A stretch of 64,000 nucleotides of DNA from Euphorbia lathyris. Taxonomy: Eukaryota; Streptophyta; Magnoliopsida; Malpighiales; Euphorbiaceae. This document shows, piece after piece, positions 24,530 to 36,056 of the stretch. The notes beneath the pieces are model-generated. The model was not told where the DNA came from, did not search any database, and saw only the letters and a program-made list of their open reading frames with translations. The stretch's first letter is position 1. The number at the start of each line of letters is the position of its first letter. The stretch spans positions 40,818,501 through 40,882,500 of the forward strand of contig NC_088919.1 of NCBI RefSeq assembly GCF_963576675.1, written 5' to 3'. Made by a program: the position numbers and the translations under genes.

Positions 24530-26353
24530 TGAAGGATTTGAAGCGGAAGCATGTTGGTATTTAGGAACGAATTTCAAAAAAAATTCCTAAACAAACAATC
24601 AGTGTGATCCAATCACTCTGATAAACAGTCAAACATCCGATGTCTGACATCAAATCCTTAACCAAGATCATTAAGTTCTTCAATAATCAAATTGATATTT
24701 ATACTACGAGATTGGAAAAATACCTCTTGTAGATTCCAATCGGGTATTAAAGCTTCTCTAGTGGTGAAGCCTCTAGTCAATCCACTAAGTCGATTAGATC
24801 AAGCTTTGAAGGAATTGATTGTATACGCATGCACTAGGACACTTGTCCTAGTGCATGTAACTTAATTTTTTTTAAATATATATAATAATAATAAAATAAA
24901 ATATAATAATAATAATTAATATTAAATATTAATAATAATAAATATTATTATTATATATAATAATATTATTATATTATATTATTATTATTATATATATAAT
25001 ATTAATTAATTAATTACTATTATATCCTTAATACCAACAGTCAACACTTGACTATTATATTTGGAAAAAACCATCAACTTAAATTGAGCAAGAATAATAC
25101 TTTATAGTTTCCTCATATCAATTGAATATCAAACAGTGTTAGAATGTTTTGTCAATCCCATTAACATATTCAATTGTGTCAATTAATTAATTAAAACACT
25201 TTTAATTAATCAATTTAACAAAAGCTAGATACAAACAACTTCTATGTGTGTGACTTTATAGGTTCATCTTTAACTGGCATTAGAGGCATAGTACTAACTC
25301 TTAGTAAGTATGTCAGGAATCCAATTCCTTGTACTATAAGTGTATCCTATATAAGCTTAACTTATATTTACTTATAGTCCTCTAAAGGTCATGATCTCCA
25401 GCTAACACACTGCGCCATGACGTCCCAATTAAAGAATGAAGTTACTTGAACTTATAATTAAACTAATTATGAACCATCGATCATAATTTTCATGCACTAA
25501 AGTCATTTCATTAAAAATCCCGATCTTGACTAGAGTCACAAAGTGTCAAACTCTAATCTTCAAGATACTAAGAAATATTGATTAAGTCTTTGATAAAATA
25601 AAACTCTTATCAAAGAACCATTCTTTGATACTTATCTCATCAGATAAGTCTTATTGTCCTGGCCAGGAACTCATTCCATAAAAAAAACCAATCAATAACT
25701 ATCTTAGGATTTATCTCTATTTACTTAGAGTAATGAATCCTCTATTAGCAAACTCTTGTTACACTACACAACTAACTATAACGATTCATTGCCGGATTAC
25801 CTGAATTAAGATCCTAGTACAAAGCAGAAACAAACTATAATTACTTGCGCAAGAACAACTAAGTTTCCTCAAGTCAAAGGACTATATGCACTATTATGAC
25901 CTAGATAATAATTATGTTGACTAGGAGTAAATCTTTGTGCAATTATTATCTAACGTCACAGTTCGAACCATTCACCTCTTTGAATGTTCACATATTTATT
26001 CTGATATCAACATATCAAACAGAATGAGATTTTCTGTTTCTGATTAATATCTCATACTAATCAAGAAAATAAACAGAGGTGATAATCTAAGGATATATGA
26101 GTGTCCAATTCATTATCCACCGATTATGAACATTTAAGATTATTATTTTACCAAAGAAATATATCTCATTATTATTAACTCTTAATAATATTATATCTTT
26201 GTAAATAATCTTTGGACTAATATATATTCATTAAGTAATTAAACAATACAAATAATTACACATGAATACATATTTTATTAACTGCCATTTGGATACAAAA
26301 TTCACACTATATAATATACAAAAGGAATGGCCCAGGACATACAACACTTACAG
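24530..26353 (-). repeat. 5' LTR of the nested copia (1,824 bp)
   Basis: Near-identical to 17522-19467 apart from a 115-bp deletion. Ends TGTAAGTG...CTTCA on the minus strand. Confidence 0.92.
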
Positions 26354-26417
26354 TTGAATTAGTTTATACTAAAATTTGGAATGACCACGAAATGCCTCGA
26401 AGTTACAGTTGTGATTT

Positions 26418-29400
26418 TTACTGATAGAATTTTCGGAGAGTTTGAACATTCCAACTATTATTGAATGGTACATCATCTAGCGAGGCAATTCTATAAGCTC
26501 TGTTATGTAGGACCGTGTGTATTTTGTATGGTCCTTCCCAAGACTGGCCCAGCTTGCCTTTCGTGAGGGGAGACTGTGAGGCGGTGGCATCCCGTAGAAC
26601 GAGGTCACCGACTTGGAAACTTCGTGGACGCATTCTCTTTCTGTGATATCGAGCGAGAGTCTACTTGTGGGTCGTAATGTGGAGGAGGGCAGTCATGCGC
26701 TCGTCCTCGAGCCTATCTTCTACGTCTCTGAGTGCCTCTTTGTTTTTATTGACGTTGAAGTTGCTTACTCGGGGAGACTGCAGGATTACTTCGACTGGTG
26801 CCATTGCCTCTGCCCCGTAGGTGAGAAAAAAAAGGGGTTTTTCCTGTCCCCATATGAGGCGTGGTTCGATACGACCATAGGACCGCCGCGATGTGGTCTG
26901 GCCATGATCAGACTTTGTCAAAAAGACGGGCTTTGATCCCATGCAAAATAGTTCGGTTGGTGACTTCGGTGAGGCCATTGCTTTGGGGGTGTGCTATCGA
27001 TGTGAAGTGGTTTTTGATGCCCCAAGCTTTGCAGAAATCCTGGAACTCCCCGCAGTCAAACTGTCTTCCGTTGTCCGTTATAAACGACTGGGGGATGCCG
27101 AACCTATGTATAAGAGAGGTTTTGATGAAAGTAATGACATTTGCTGCGGTGATCTTGGCGATTGCCTCGGCTTCGACCCATTTTTTAAAATGGTCTACTG
27201 CTATAATGACGAAGCGTTTCTGTGCCGGTGCCAAAGGGAAGGGTCACATGAGGTCGATCCCCTAGACGGTGAAAGACCATGGCATAATGATCCCCTTGAA
27301 TGGGGCACCCAGGGAGTGATAAGTGTTGGCGTGGACCTGGCAGGCTTGGCAGCTTTATACAATTTTGCTCGCATCGGAGTCCATTGTTTGCCAGTACAGC
27401 CCTTAGAGTCATGCTTTTCATGCGATAGTGCGGGCTCCCTGGTGAGAACCGCAGACCCCTTGGTGTATCTCTTTTATGCAGTGATCCCCCTCTTCCTCCG
27501 ATATACACTTCAACCATGGTTGTGTAGAAGCTTTGCGATACAGGATGCCATCGTTAAAAGAATACCGCCAGGATCGTCGGATGACCAGTGAAGCTTGAAT
27601 TTTCTCCTTTGGGAGCAGCCCACTAGAGAGGAAATTTATTATATCGCTCCTCCAACCTGATGTTCCTGCGTTAACTTCATTGATCTGCAGTGCAGACTCC
27701 TCTCGTATTGCTAGGACCGAGGCTACCTCGATGAGGGTGTGTGGGTCGCTCGATTGTTCACCAGCGGCCAAAGCGGTGATGCTGTTAGCTTCTTCGTTTT
27801 CCTTCCGTGGGATAAGGAGGAAAGTAAAGGTGACACCATTTACTTCTAGGTTTTTAATCAAGGCTTTTTCCCGCTCGAGGTAGAGAAGCATGACTGAGTC
27901 CTTGGCCTTGTAGGGGCCATTAACGTGGCAGATCACCAACTTGGAGTCGAAGTAGATGGTGAGGTGCCCTGTTACTAATGCCCTTGCCAGAGTGAGGGCC
28001 ATGATCATTGCTTCATATTCCTCTTGGTTGTTTGTCTCGGGAAATCGAGCCGCACAGTGTATCTGAGATGAAGATTGTAAGGGCCTCGAATGGCGATGCT
28101 TGCCCCGGTCCGGCTTGGGCCGTATGACCCATCAATGCTCATACTCCCTTTTTTGGTGGTGGGAGCCTCTGGTGATGACAGTTCTGCTGCTCCTGTGGGT
28201 CCTATGAACTCCAGGATAAAGTCCGACAACATTTGTGCGTTGATCGTGGTCCTCGGTTCGAAACCTATATAGAACTGAGAGAGACGGATCGACAAGTTAG
28301 CGATCCTTTCGAAGACCTCAGGTTTCTGCACCGCCCTTTTCAAAGGATAGTTGGTCTTTACTACGACTGTATGGGCCTAGAAGTAAGGTCACAATCGTAC
28401 TGCAACATGCGAGATTGTGAAGAGGGCCTTTTCGACACCCGTGTAATATGTTTCGGCTGCCTTGAGGATCTTGCTAAGAAAGTAGACCGAAAAGAGTTCT
28501 CCCCCTCTTGACTGTGCTAATATTATCGTGATGGCTTCCTCAGATATGGTAAAGTATAAATGGAGATTCCGGAGTTGGAGCGGATAACAGTGGCGGGGAG
28601 GTGAGGAAGGCTTTAATGGCTTCGAATCCTACCTGACCGTCCGTCGACCAGATGAACGGGTGCTCCTTCTTGAGCGCTTTGTAGAACGGGAGACATCGCT
28701 GTGCGGAACAGGAGATGAACCGTTCGAGCGTGATCAAGTGTCTGTTCAGCCTCTGTACTTCTTGTAGGTTGCGCGGGGGATGCATCCCTAGAACTGCTTC
28801 GATTTTCAATGGGTTAGGCTCGATTCCTCGTTCCGAGATAACATAACCTACGAATTTTCCCGATCGGATGCCGAAGAAGAATTTCTCGGGGTTCAGCTTG
28901 AGGTTGTATCTATGGAAGATGGTAAATACTTCGGCCAATTCTCGGGGGTGATCGTCTTTGTTGGCGCTCAAGACTATCATGTCATCAATGTAGACTTGAA
29001 CTGTTTTGCCAATGAGACTGGCGAACATTTTGTCGATCAGTTGTTGGTAGGTCGTCCCGACATTCTTCAGCCCGAATGACATAACATTATAGCAATAGGT
29101 GCCCTCATGCGTAATGAAGGATGTTTTCTCTGCGTGTGCGGGGTCCATAGGGATCTATTAGAAACTTGCGATAGCGTCGAATTGTGATAAGATTTTTTGA
29201 CCAGCTGTTTGATCGACCAGCTGATCGATGTTAGGCAGAGGGTAGCAATTTTAGGGCAGGCTTTATTAATGTCAGTGAAATCGACACACATACGGTACGT
29301 TCCCTGACTTTCTTTACAAGAACTACATTAGAAAGCCAGTCTGGGTAATGCACCTCATGAATGAACTTTACAACGAGGAGTTTGTGTATCTTTGCCTTGA

Positions 29401-30271
29401 CCGCGGCCTGCGTATCCGGAGCCTGTAGGCGCTTTTTCTGTTTGATGGGTGCGAAGTCTGGGTCGATGTCGAGCTTATGAGTAGCCACTTCCGGCGATAC
29501 TCCCGTGATGTCCTCAGTGCCCCAGGCGAAAACATTAACATTTTGGCGAAGGACTTCCTTGATGGCTTCCGCAAGGTCCGCTTGTAAATGGGTGCCAATG
29601 TTGACATGTCGCCCGTCTCCTAGATGGCAGCCAAGCACGGGTTCGATGGGTGTGGGATTGTATCCCCGTATGTCTATAAGGCCGGTGTCGAGGTACATTA
29701 CCGCGCGAGGCTGGGTAGCCTGCCATTGAATCTTCTTGGCCAACATTCTGTCCCCGGTGATCGTGATATGGCTGTCGAGGCAAGGTATGGTTAAGCAGAG
29801 ATCAGAGATATCAACGCTGGCCCTTGTGATGACGAGCAAAGGTCTCCCCAGGATCGCGTTGTAGGCCAATGGGATGTCCACCACCACCTATTCGGCTAGA
29901 TATTCGGTCTTCTTATTACCTTAGGATAGGACGACCGGTAGGGAGATGACTCCTTTCACAGGGACCTCAATATCAGAAAGCCCGACCAGAGGAAAGCTAC
30001 CTGCCCGCAAAGCCTCACCGACCCCCTTCATGGCGCTTAGCGCTACCTGTGTGAGCAGATTTATGGAGCTTCCGATGTCCACCAGGATCCGATGCACGTT
30101 GAAGTTAGCGATGTTGAAGGTAACTACCAAGGCTTCGGAATGGGGAGTCCGAAGAGGGGGACAAAGGGTGAGTGCTTCGTCCGGTGTCTTTCTCTTCCGA
30201 GACGGGTTCTGGTGCTCGTTGCGGGCCGGGGCTCCTTCCCTGATGATGTGGATTTCCCCCTGGTACCTCAC
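26418..30271 (-). pseudogene. pol of the Tat-like element (PR, RT, RNase H, aRNase H, INT)
   Basis: Minus-strand pol in several frames. Protease near 30130-30090 reads LVDIGSSINLL, with Ile where the catalytic triad normally has Thr or Ser, and the partner motif ILGRP is at about 29850. Reverse transcriptase has its YIDDM active site near 28985. RNase H follows to about 28370. A second, archaeal-type RNase H begins with SIDGSYGPS near 28130 and ends with NEEANSI near 27790; this second domain is typical of Tat elements. The integrase core (VDHFKKW, TDNGRQF) lies at 26908-27234 and its C-terminal GKLGQSWEGPYKI at 26418-26633. Frameshifts separate these blocks, so the gene is dead. Confidence 0.85.
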
Positions 30272-31768
30272 CGTCTTTTCTTCTTCAGCTCTGCTGTGAT
30301 CTTTTTGCCTCAGGCTGTGCTCTCGCTGCCTGGAGGGTTTCGGAGTGGCTCCTTACTCCATGATTTTGTCAATCTCTTTTTACAGCTAGTGAAACTTCTC
30401 CGTCGAGTGCCCGGAGGATTTATGGTACTTGCAGTACTGCTCTTTCTCAAAGCGAAAGTGCCCTTTATCCGCCTGTGATGGCTTCCCTCCGAATGGCTTC
30501 GACCCTAGTGATGAAGCATAGTGTATTTCTTTTCTATGAGTTCTGTCAGCTCTTCGATCCTGGGGTGATGGTTCTCCGCGCAGGTGGTAAGGTAGGGGAA
30601 CCTCTTCTCTTCACCCTCTTCCTATTTTGCGTGGTTCGGTCGGAGCCTTCCCCTTCTCTTCCTTCCTTAAATCACCCTTAGCTTTGTCTTTTTTCGATTC
30701 CTCGTACCCTACGGGGCGATCGTAGTCGTTGTAGCGCACAAATATCTGAGCCATTATCATAAACTCTTCAAAAGAGCGGGGCATCTTCCTAAAACATTTC
30801 TGTTTCAAGGGTTCATATGATGTACCTTTGGCGAGGGCATCGTGCGTGACCTCCAGGTTCAGGCCTTTTACCTGTGAGGCCATATGGTGGAACCTTGAGA
30901 GGAAGTTGCGCAGAGGTTCGGTGGTTCGCTGCTTGAGTCCGTTGAGGTCCGAACTTATCTTTCTGACCTTGGCCGCCGCGGTGAATCGCGAGAGAAAAAG
31001 GTCTTTGAGCAGATCAAAGGAGTCAATGGAGTCCGGTGCAAGCCATCGGTACCATTCTTACGCGCTTCCCGAAAGGGTCGTGGGAAAGACCTTGTACATA
31101 ATGTCTTCATCCTTGGAATAGAGGTTTATGGTACTCATAAAGGAAGCTACGTAGTCATTAGGGTCCTCGGTATCTGTATATTGTGAAAGTCAGGATGCCT
31201 TCCAGTCGCGGGGAAAACGGGTTTCAATGATTCGCTGGACCAACGGGGTCTTGCTGGACGTCACACTACCCCCCATCACCCCGCCTACGGCCTTTTTATC
31301 CAGGAAACGTTGGATTTTGGATTCCAAAAGCTCCTCAATATCAGCCATGTGTTCCTGCTCGGAGGTCCCGGCTCGGTGAAGCGGTTCGGGCACAACCACC
31401 GGGATGCTCTGAGCCGGTATAGCTGGGGCAGGTCCTTCCGTGGCCGGTTTGGGGCCTGGGGGCACCGCAACCTTCTTGAGGTACTGCCAAATCTTCGCAT
31501 TCTCATCCTGCAGGCTCCTCTGCTGCTCGATGATTTTCATCTATGCGGCGGTTTGCACTGCCTGTGCCATCTAGAAACCCCAAATCGTGCTTATAAGTTG
31601 CGACGTGCTGTATGCTTCTTCTTCCGTGGGGTCCACCTTTTCTAGCAAAGGCTCTAGGTTCCTTGGGGAGACTGAGATGTCGGAGATGGGCCGATGCTCA
31701 TTCGAGACGGAGCTAGTTCCGTCGGTCATCGCTTCTTTTGAGGCTGTAGTTTCAGCCGAGCTTTCCAT
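30272..31768 (-). pseudogene. gag of the Tat-like element
   Basis: Starts at an ATG near 31768 (MESSAETTASKEAM) and continues in shifted frames through a Glu/Gln-rich coiled segment (31190-31540, ending FPRDW near 31200) and a part around 30611-30883 (FEEFMIMAQIFVRY, then a Lys-rich tail). These are typical of Tat-group gag upstream of the protease. Frameshifts and stops are frequent. Its first about 70 codons also occur a second time at 32096-32314, next to the 5' LTR. Confidence 0.75.
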
Positions 31769-31818
31769 CGTTCCGAAGTTTCTGGAGTTACTCGTAGTCC
31801 ACGCTCACCGCACCAAAT
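31553..31818 (-). repeat. Leader plus gag start, copy A
   Basis: About 265 bp of Tat-element leader and gag N-terminus, similar to copy B at 32099-32364. It is the copy contiguous with the rest of gag. The plus-strand end reads CACCAAAT, where the B3 fragment begins. Confidence 0.85.
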
Positions 31819-32091
31819 CTGAATGTCAGAAAAATCAATTTTAATTTCAGCTCTATATAAAGTTTCAGCCTTTGATGTGTGTCCCTGTCAGAGCTAATCC
31901 ATATGGCTCCCCGGCGATCAGCAAAGAAGGAGACCATATCACGATTCTTTAAGATCATTCTTCAACCTAACATTGAACAAAATATGCTCGTAATGCTTCT
32001 CTACTTTTTAACACACTTCTGAAAACTTCATTTCTGCTTTCTCATTTTGGGAATTTTGATGTTTGACTTAAAGTTGAGATTTTTATTGCAG
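31812..32091 (+). pseudogene. Captured 5' part of a B3 gene (promoter-proximal DNA, exon 1, intron 1)
   Basis: Closely matches 42735-43017, the upstream DNA, first exon (ATG at 31903) and first intron of the B3 gene 11 kb away, with a few base changes, a short diverged patch before the ATG and a 3-bp gap in the intron. The 29 codons of exon 1 encode the same residues. It stops at the intron's final CAG, so exon 2 is missing. It lies antisense to the retrotransposon, between two copies of the element's leader/gag start. The 7 bp ACCAAAT are shared at one junction; a 12-bp repeat (ATTTTTATTGCA) marks the other. Confidence 0.9.
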
Positions 32092-32098
32092 ATTTTTA

Positions 32099-32364
32099 TT
32101 GCACTGCCTGTGCCATCTGGAAACCCCAATCGCGCTTTATGAGTTGCGACGTGATGTATGCTTCTTCTTCCATGGGGTCCACCTCTTCTAGCAAAGGCTC
32201 TAGGTTCCTTGGGGAGACTGAGATGTCGGAGATGGGCCGATGCTCGTTCGAGACGGAGCTAGTTCCGCCGGTTGTCGCTTCTTTTGAGGCTGTAGTTTCA
32301 GCCGGGCTTTCCATCGTTCCGAAGTTTCTGGAGTTACTCGTAGTCCACGCTCACTGCACCAAAT
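32099..32364 (-). repeat. Leader plus gag start, copy B
   Basis: Second copy of the leader/gag start, adjacent to the 5' LTR. A primer-binding-site candidate (TTTGGTGCAGTGAGCG on the minus strand) begins immediately inside the LTR. Its gag frame runs only into the B3 fragment. Confidence 0.85.
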
Positions 32365-32680
32365 AATCGGGTATGGACTTCACAGTGCTCTGCGAAGTGT
32401 TGTTGGGGTTATCTGCGATGTATGGTCTCCTATGTCGACGTCTCTGTGTGGGGTTCGGATCCTGGGAACACTCCGACGATCAAGTTAGAAAGAATATCAG
32501 CGAGGTGTTTAAGACAAATAATATATATATATAGAGAGAGAGAGAGAGCGAGAGAGAGAGCATGCTCTTGTGGGGGGTTCCTCTGGTACCTATTTATAGA
32601 GGGTGTTACCGAGCTTCGTTCGTTGGGCCCGTCCTGGGTGATTTAGGACTTCTAATGGGCCTGGCCCATATACCTATTCA
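32364..32680 (-). repeat. Tat-like element 5' LTR
   Basis: Partner of 12256-12571, with the same TATA-like CTATAAATAGGT on the minus strand (about 32590-32601) and an AT/AG microsatellite at 32521-32560. Short for an LTR of this group. Confidence 0.85.
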
Positions 32681-32685
32681 TTTTA

Positions 32686-33060
32686 TTTTTAAAAAGAATA
32701 TATCAAATAAAAATTAATTCGAACTTGGAATTTTATTTCTACTAAATATTTTTTTAATTTTTTTTGCTAGTAAAATAATTATATTAAGTGATAAAATATG
32801 AGAAAAAATAGAAGCTAAAACTCAACCAACAAAGAAAATCTCTAAACATTTCTCGAAATGAATATGAACAACGAACAATTAATTCTGATAGAAATAATAA
32901 AATCTTATCAAAGCCCCCAAAATAGTATTAGCGTATTCATATTCTGCACTGACATATAAAATAATGTGCTGATGTCAAAAAATTCTGTTGTTACGTAGAA
33001 CATAATACTTAAGTATAAAAATAAATTTAAGTTAAAGTTATTATGAAGTAATTTGAGAAC
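32686..33060. other. Intergenic, no feature recognised
   Basis: AT-rich spacer between the Tat-like element and the pogo-like remnant. Confidence 0.5.
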
Positions 33061-33062
33061 TA

Positions 33063-33761
33063 CAGTCAAACCTCGATAAATGCATATCATTGGGACCGAG
33101 AAAAAATATTCATTAAGCGAGATTATTTATTTATCGATAAATGAATAAATTATTCATTTATCGATAAATTAATATTTATTATTTTATGCTATAGAAATGT
33201 GATGGATGTCGAACATCTGTTAAACTATCCTAGCGAGAATGATGCAGTTATGAAATCGCCTACAGACGAAGAAATTATTCAGTCAATAATGAACAATGAT
33301 GATGGAAATGATTCAGAGCCAGATGATAGTTGCGTTGTCGTAAATGTATAATCAAAAGAGGCCTTTCAAGCAATGGTCACCTTAAACAACTACTTGCTAC
33401 AACATGAGCGAAATATACCAGAAGTTGTGTTTGCACTACAAAAAGTAAGGATAATGTTCATTTTGGTTTAAGTGGAAAAAAAAAATAATCAACTATAGAT
33501 GTATCTTTTCAAAAGAAATGACTTCTAGTTGATTGATTAAAAGGTTTTGGTCTATATATATATATATTTTTTTATGTAATTCAATAATTATTAATTTATA
33601 TTTTCATTGGAGCCTTAAGGATTTAAATATTTTTATTACTTAATGCATTTAACGAGATTATTACTTTAATCCACTGATTCAAGTCGGGACCAAAAGAATT
33701 TATTATATAAACGAGGTTATTACATTTATCGAACACATTTATTTATTTATTGAGGTTTAGC
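33063..33761 (+). mobile_element. pogo/Tigger-like DNA transposon remnant
   Basis: The left end CAGTCAAACCTCGATAAATG is the usual plant pogo-like terminal repeat; the right end (TTTATTGAGGTTTAG) is a decayed inverse. TA dinucleotides flank it (33061-33062 and 33762-33763). Between about 33200 and 33450 the plus strand encodes the acidic tail of a DDE transposase (PTDEEIIQSIM, then EAFQAMVTLNNYLLQHE). The catalytic core is absent. Confidence 0.7.
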
Positions 33762-33849
33762 TAAATTCATAGTTGTCTAACTTCTAATTTGAACCTTTAA
33801 CCGCGATATATCGAACCAAACAAGGATAGGTCGGATTGGGATAACTGCA

Positions 33850-34124
33850 GAGGCCAAAACGAGGTTGTTTAGGCGTTAAATTGAAACCCTCGTCGCCGCC
33901 GTTGAGGTTAAAACCGGTACCTGAGAGAGTCGCCGCCGGCCCCATTCACGTCGGTTCGCTGTTGACTGCTCGCTTCGAGTCTGGATTCTAACTTCCTGAG
34001 TTTCTTTCTGCGAGCTAATCGATCCCTTTGTCGAGCAAGCATCGAATTGCTTTATTCCTGGATTACTTCTCACCCTTCCCTCTTTGCGTTCTCTGAGATT
34101 CTCCTTGTAACTTTTGTCATTGAG
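33850..34124 (+). other. Probable 5' untranslated exon of the CCCH/RING gene
   Basis: GC-richer, CT-rich sequence that ends at a plausible donor (GAG/GTATAA near 34124). A 5' intron would run to the TTTGCAG acceptor at 34803, next to the exon carrying the start codon. Inferred from position and splice sites only. Confidence 0.4.
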
Positions 34125-34826
34125 GTATAAATTGTGCATTTGCTAGCTTTTTGATTCGATATCTTACTTCAGTTATTAGTTTGGATGAGAAGTGATTTTA
34201 GGTTTGTTAATAATTTGATTTTATGTATGAAATTGGATTCTTAAGGGAACTGAAAGTGTACTTTCATTCGGTTGATTGAGGCTTGAGCATCTTATTATGC
34301 CGATTATAAAGGTTTTTTTTCCTTTCTATACATAATTCTCTTTCTTCACGGAGAAAAACAATAAGTTATAGGTGAATATAGGATAATCACATGAAGCTCT
34401 TGCTCTACCGTAATTTCCAAAGATATTTGGAAGGCCTTCTACTTGGTGATGCGATGATATAGTTTTGAAAGGGTTCTGATATTACCATGTCTGATGGTTG
34501 TTGATTGATTACTATTCCGGTGTGTGTAGCATTTCTAGGGATAAGGTGTCTCATTAGGTAGTGCTCTCAGGTACTACAATTTATACAATTGAATTTTCAA
34601 CTATTTTTCTTGTTTTAATTCACTCAAGATTCAGGTCTATGTGTTGAGCCATAAATTTTCTTTTTAACTTTCTTTGCTTGCGTTGTTTCACCTATTGCCT
34701 CTGTTTGTTTCTGCATTGTTTAGCTTTTCCTTATTTTCCTTTTCTATATAACATTTTAATTAGTCCTTTGTTTAATGCATTTACAAATTTACTGGCTTTG
34801 CAGGACAGCTTGCTCAAACCTTTAAT

Positions 34827-36056
34827 ATGGCAGATTCAGGATCTCAACAACCTGAAACAGGTAAAATCCTCTTCTTAGAACTCTTATCTTTGTTTGCATT
34901 TTTTTTTTTTTGTTAACTTATTCTTTACTTTGTCCCTTCATTCTTGCTCTTTTCCTTTGTTATTACAATAGCTTTGACAAGGTTTATTTCTTTGGCATTC
35001 GTAGTGTGTAATTTTTTTAGAAAGCCATTGAAGAACAAGAACATCAGGAAGAGAAATATTCAGGATGACGACGACGATGAGGATTCAAAAACTGAAAGTT
35101 CTTTATTGCACAATCAGAAAAAAGCCCCGAAGCATGACAATAAGCTTTACTTCTCGACTGGACCTACAAAGAGTTCTATATCTGCTGAATCCAATGTGGA
35201 ACCTGATCGACATGTTTTTCAATTTGAGTCTTCAAAGGAAATCCAAGTTCAGAATGATAGTAGAGCGACAGCAACTCTAGAAACTGAGACTGAATTCTCA
35301 AGAGATTCTCGGGCCATCCGTGAGAGAGTTCTTAAGCATGCAGATGAGGCTTTGAAGGGTAAGAAACCAAGCTCTGGTGGTGAAAAGTTGTATAAAGGAA
35401 TTCATGGGTATACCGACCATAAAGCTGGTTTTCGCAGAGAGCAAACAATTTCAAGTGAAAAGGCTGGTGGATCTCATGGTCCTCTTAGGGCATCTGCTCA
35501 CATTAGGGTGTCGGCCAGGTTTGATTATCAGCCAGACATATGCAAAGATTACAAAGAAACAGGCTACTGTGGGTACGGAGATGCATGTAAATTCATGCAC
35601 GATCGTGGGGATTATAAGCCCGGTTGGCAGTTGGAGAAGGAGTGGGATGAGGCGGAGAAGATAAGGAAAAGAAATTTGGCATTGAGAGAGCTTGACGATG
35701 ATGTAGGCCAAGGCATTGAGGGTGAGGATGAGGATGAGGATGCATTACCGTTTGCTTGTTTCATTTGCAGGCAGCCTTTTGTGGATCCTGTTGTGACAAA
35801 ATGCAAGCACTATTTCTGTGAGCATTGTGCCTTGAAGGTAAGCAACATTGTGCTTTTGACTATGATTTGTGATGAAAATTATATTCCGTTGCATAGTGTT
35901 TTTCAATTATTTTCTGGAAAGTAAACCGCTGTCCATTGTTTTGACTTGCAGCACCACACGAAGAACAAGAAGTGCTTTGTGTGCAACCAACCTACGCAAG
36001 GCATTTTCAACACAGCCCATGAAATACGCAAAAAGATGGCAGAAGATCGTAAATGA
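34827..36056 (+). CDS. CCCH + RING zinc-finger protein, RNF113/CWC24-like
   Basis: Predicted nuclear protein of 323 residues in three coding exons: 34827-34860, 35005-35837 and 35952-36056. The joins keep frame and use GT/AG sites; for exon 2 I chose the acceptor at 35004 because it gives CNFFRKP, the conserved N-terminus of this family. A CCCH finger occupies residues 191-210 (C-x8-C-x5-C-x3-H). A C3HC4 RING starts at C263 and finishes in exon 3 (CFVC). The linker is acidic (GEDEDEDA). In yeast and animals this family (Cwc24, RNF113A) is a spliceosome component and ubiquitin ligase; Arabidopsis has one- or two-copy homologues of similar length. Length and domain order agree, and no break is seen, so the gene looks functional. 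The upstream part of exon 2's open frame (34944-35004) is probably intron. Confidence 0.9.

Larger units (their letters stand above)
17522..26353 (-). mobile_element. Ty1/copia retrotransposon inserted in the Tat-like element
   Basis: Complete element of 8,832 bp on the minus strand with two LTRs (17522-19467 and 24530-26353), a primer-binding site, gag-pol and a polypurine tract. The 5-bp duplication GTTGA (17517-17521 and 26354-26358) marks the insertion. The LTRs differ by only scattered bases plus one 115-bp gap, so the insertion looks fairly young, and it is younger than its host element. Gag has a frameshift, pol a stop and an internal deletion, so it cannot act on its own. Confidence 0.92.
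12256..32680 (-). mobile_element. Tat-like Ty3/gypsy retrotransposon, nested copia inside
   Basis: Two similar LTRs of about 316 bp (12256-12571 and 32364-32680) in the same orientation bound the element. The 5-bp duplication TTTTA (12251-12255 and 32681-32685) flanks it. Read on the minus strand the order is 5' LTR, leader, gag, protease, reverse transcriptase, RNase H, a second archaeal-type RNase H, integrase, tandem repeats, an antisense gene, polypurine tract (rc of 12572-12588), 3' LTR. The second RNase H, the long 3' region and the antisense gene are features of the Tat group. Removing the nested copia (17522-26353 plus one duplication copy) leaves about 11.6 kb. Coding frames are broken throughout. 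Confidence 0.85.

Noticed and set aside
26613..31844. Many plus-strand frames across the gypsy pol
   Set aside because: Shadows of minus-strand pol and gag; none has a domain or splice logic.
34944..35004. N-terminal extension of the CCCH/RING protein
   Set aside because: In frame but hydrophobic and unlike the family; the acceptor at 35004 restores the conserved start.
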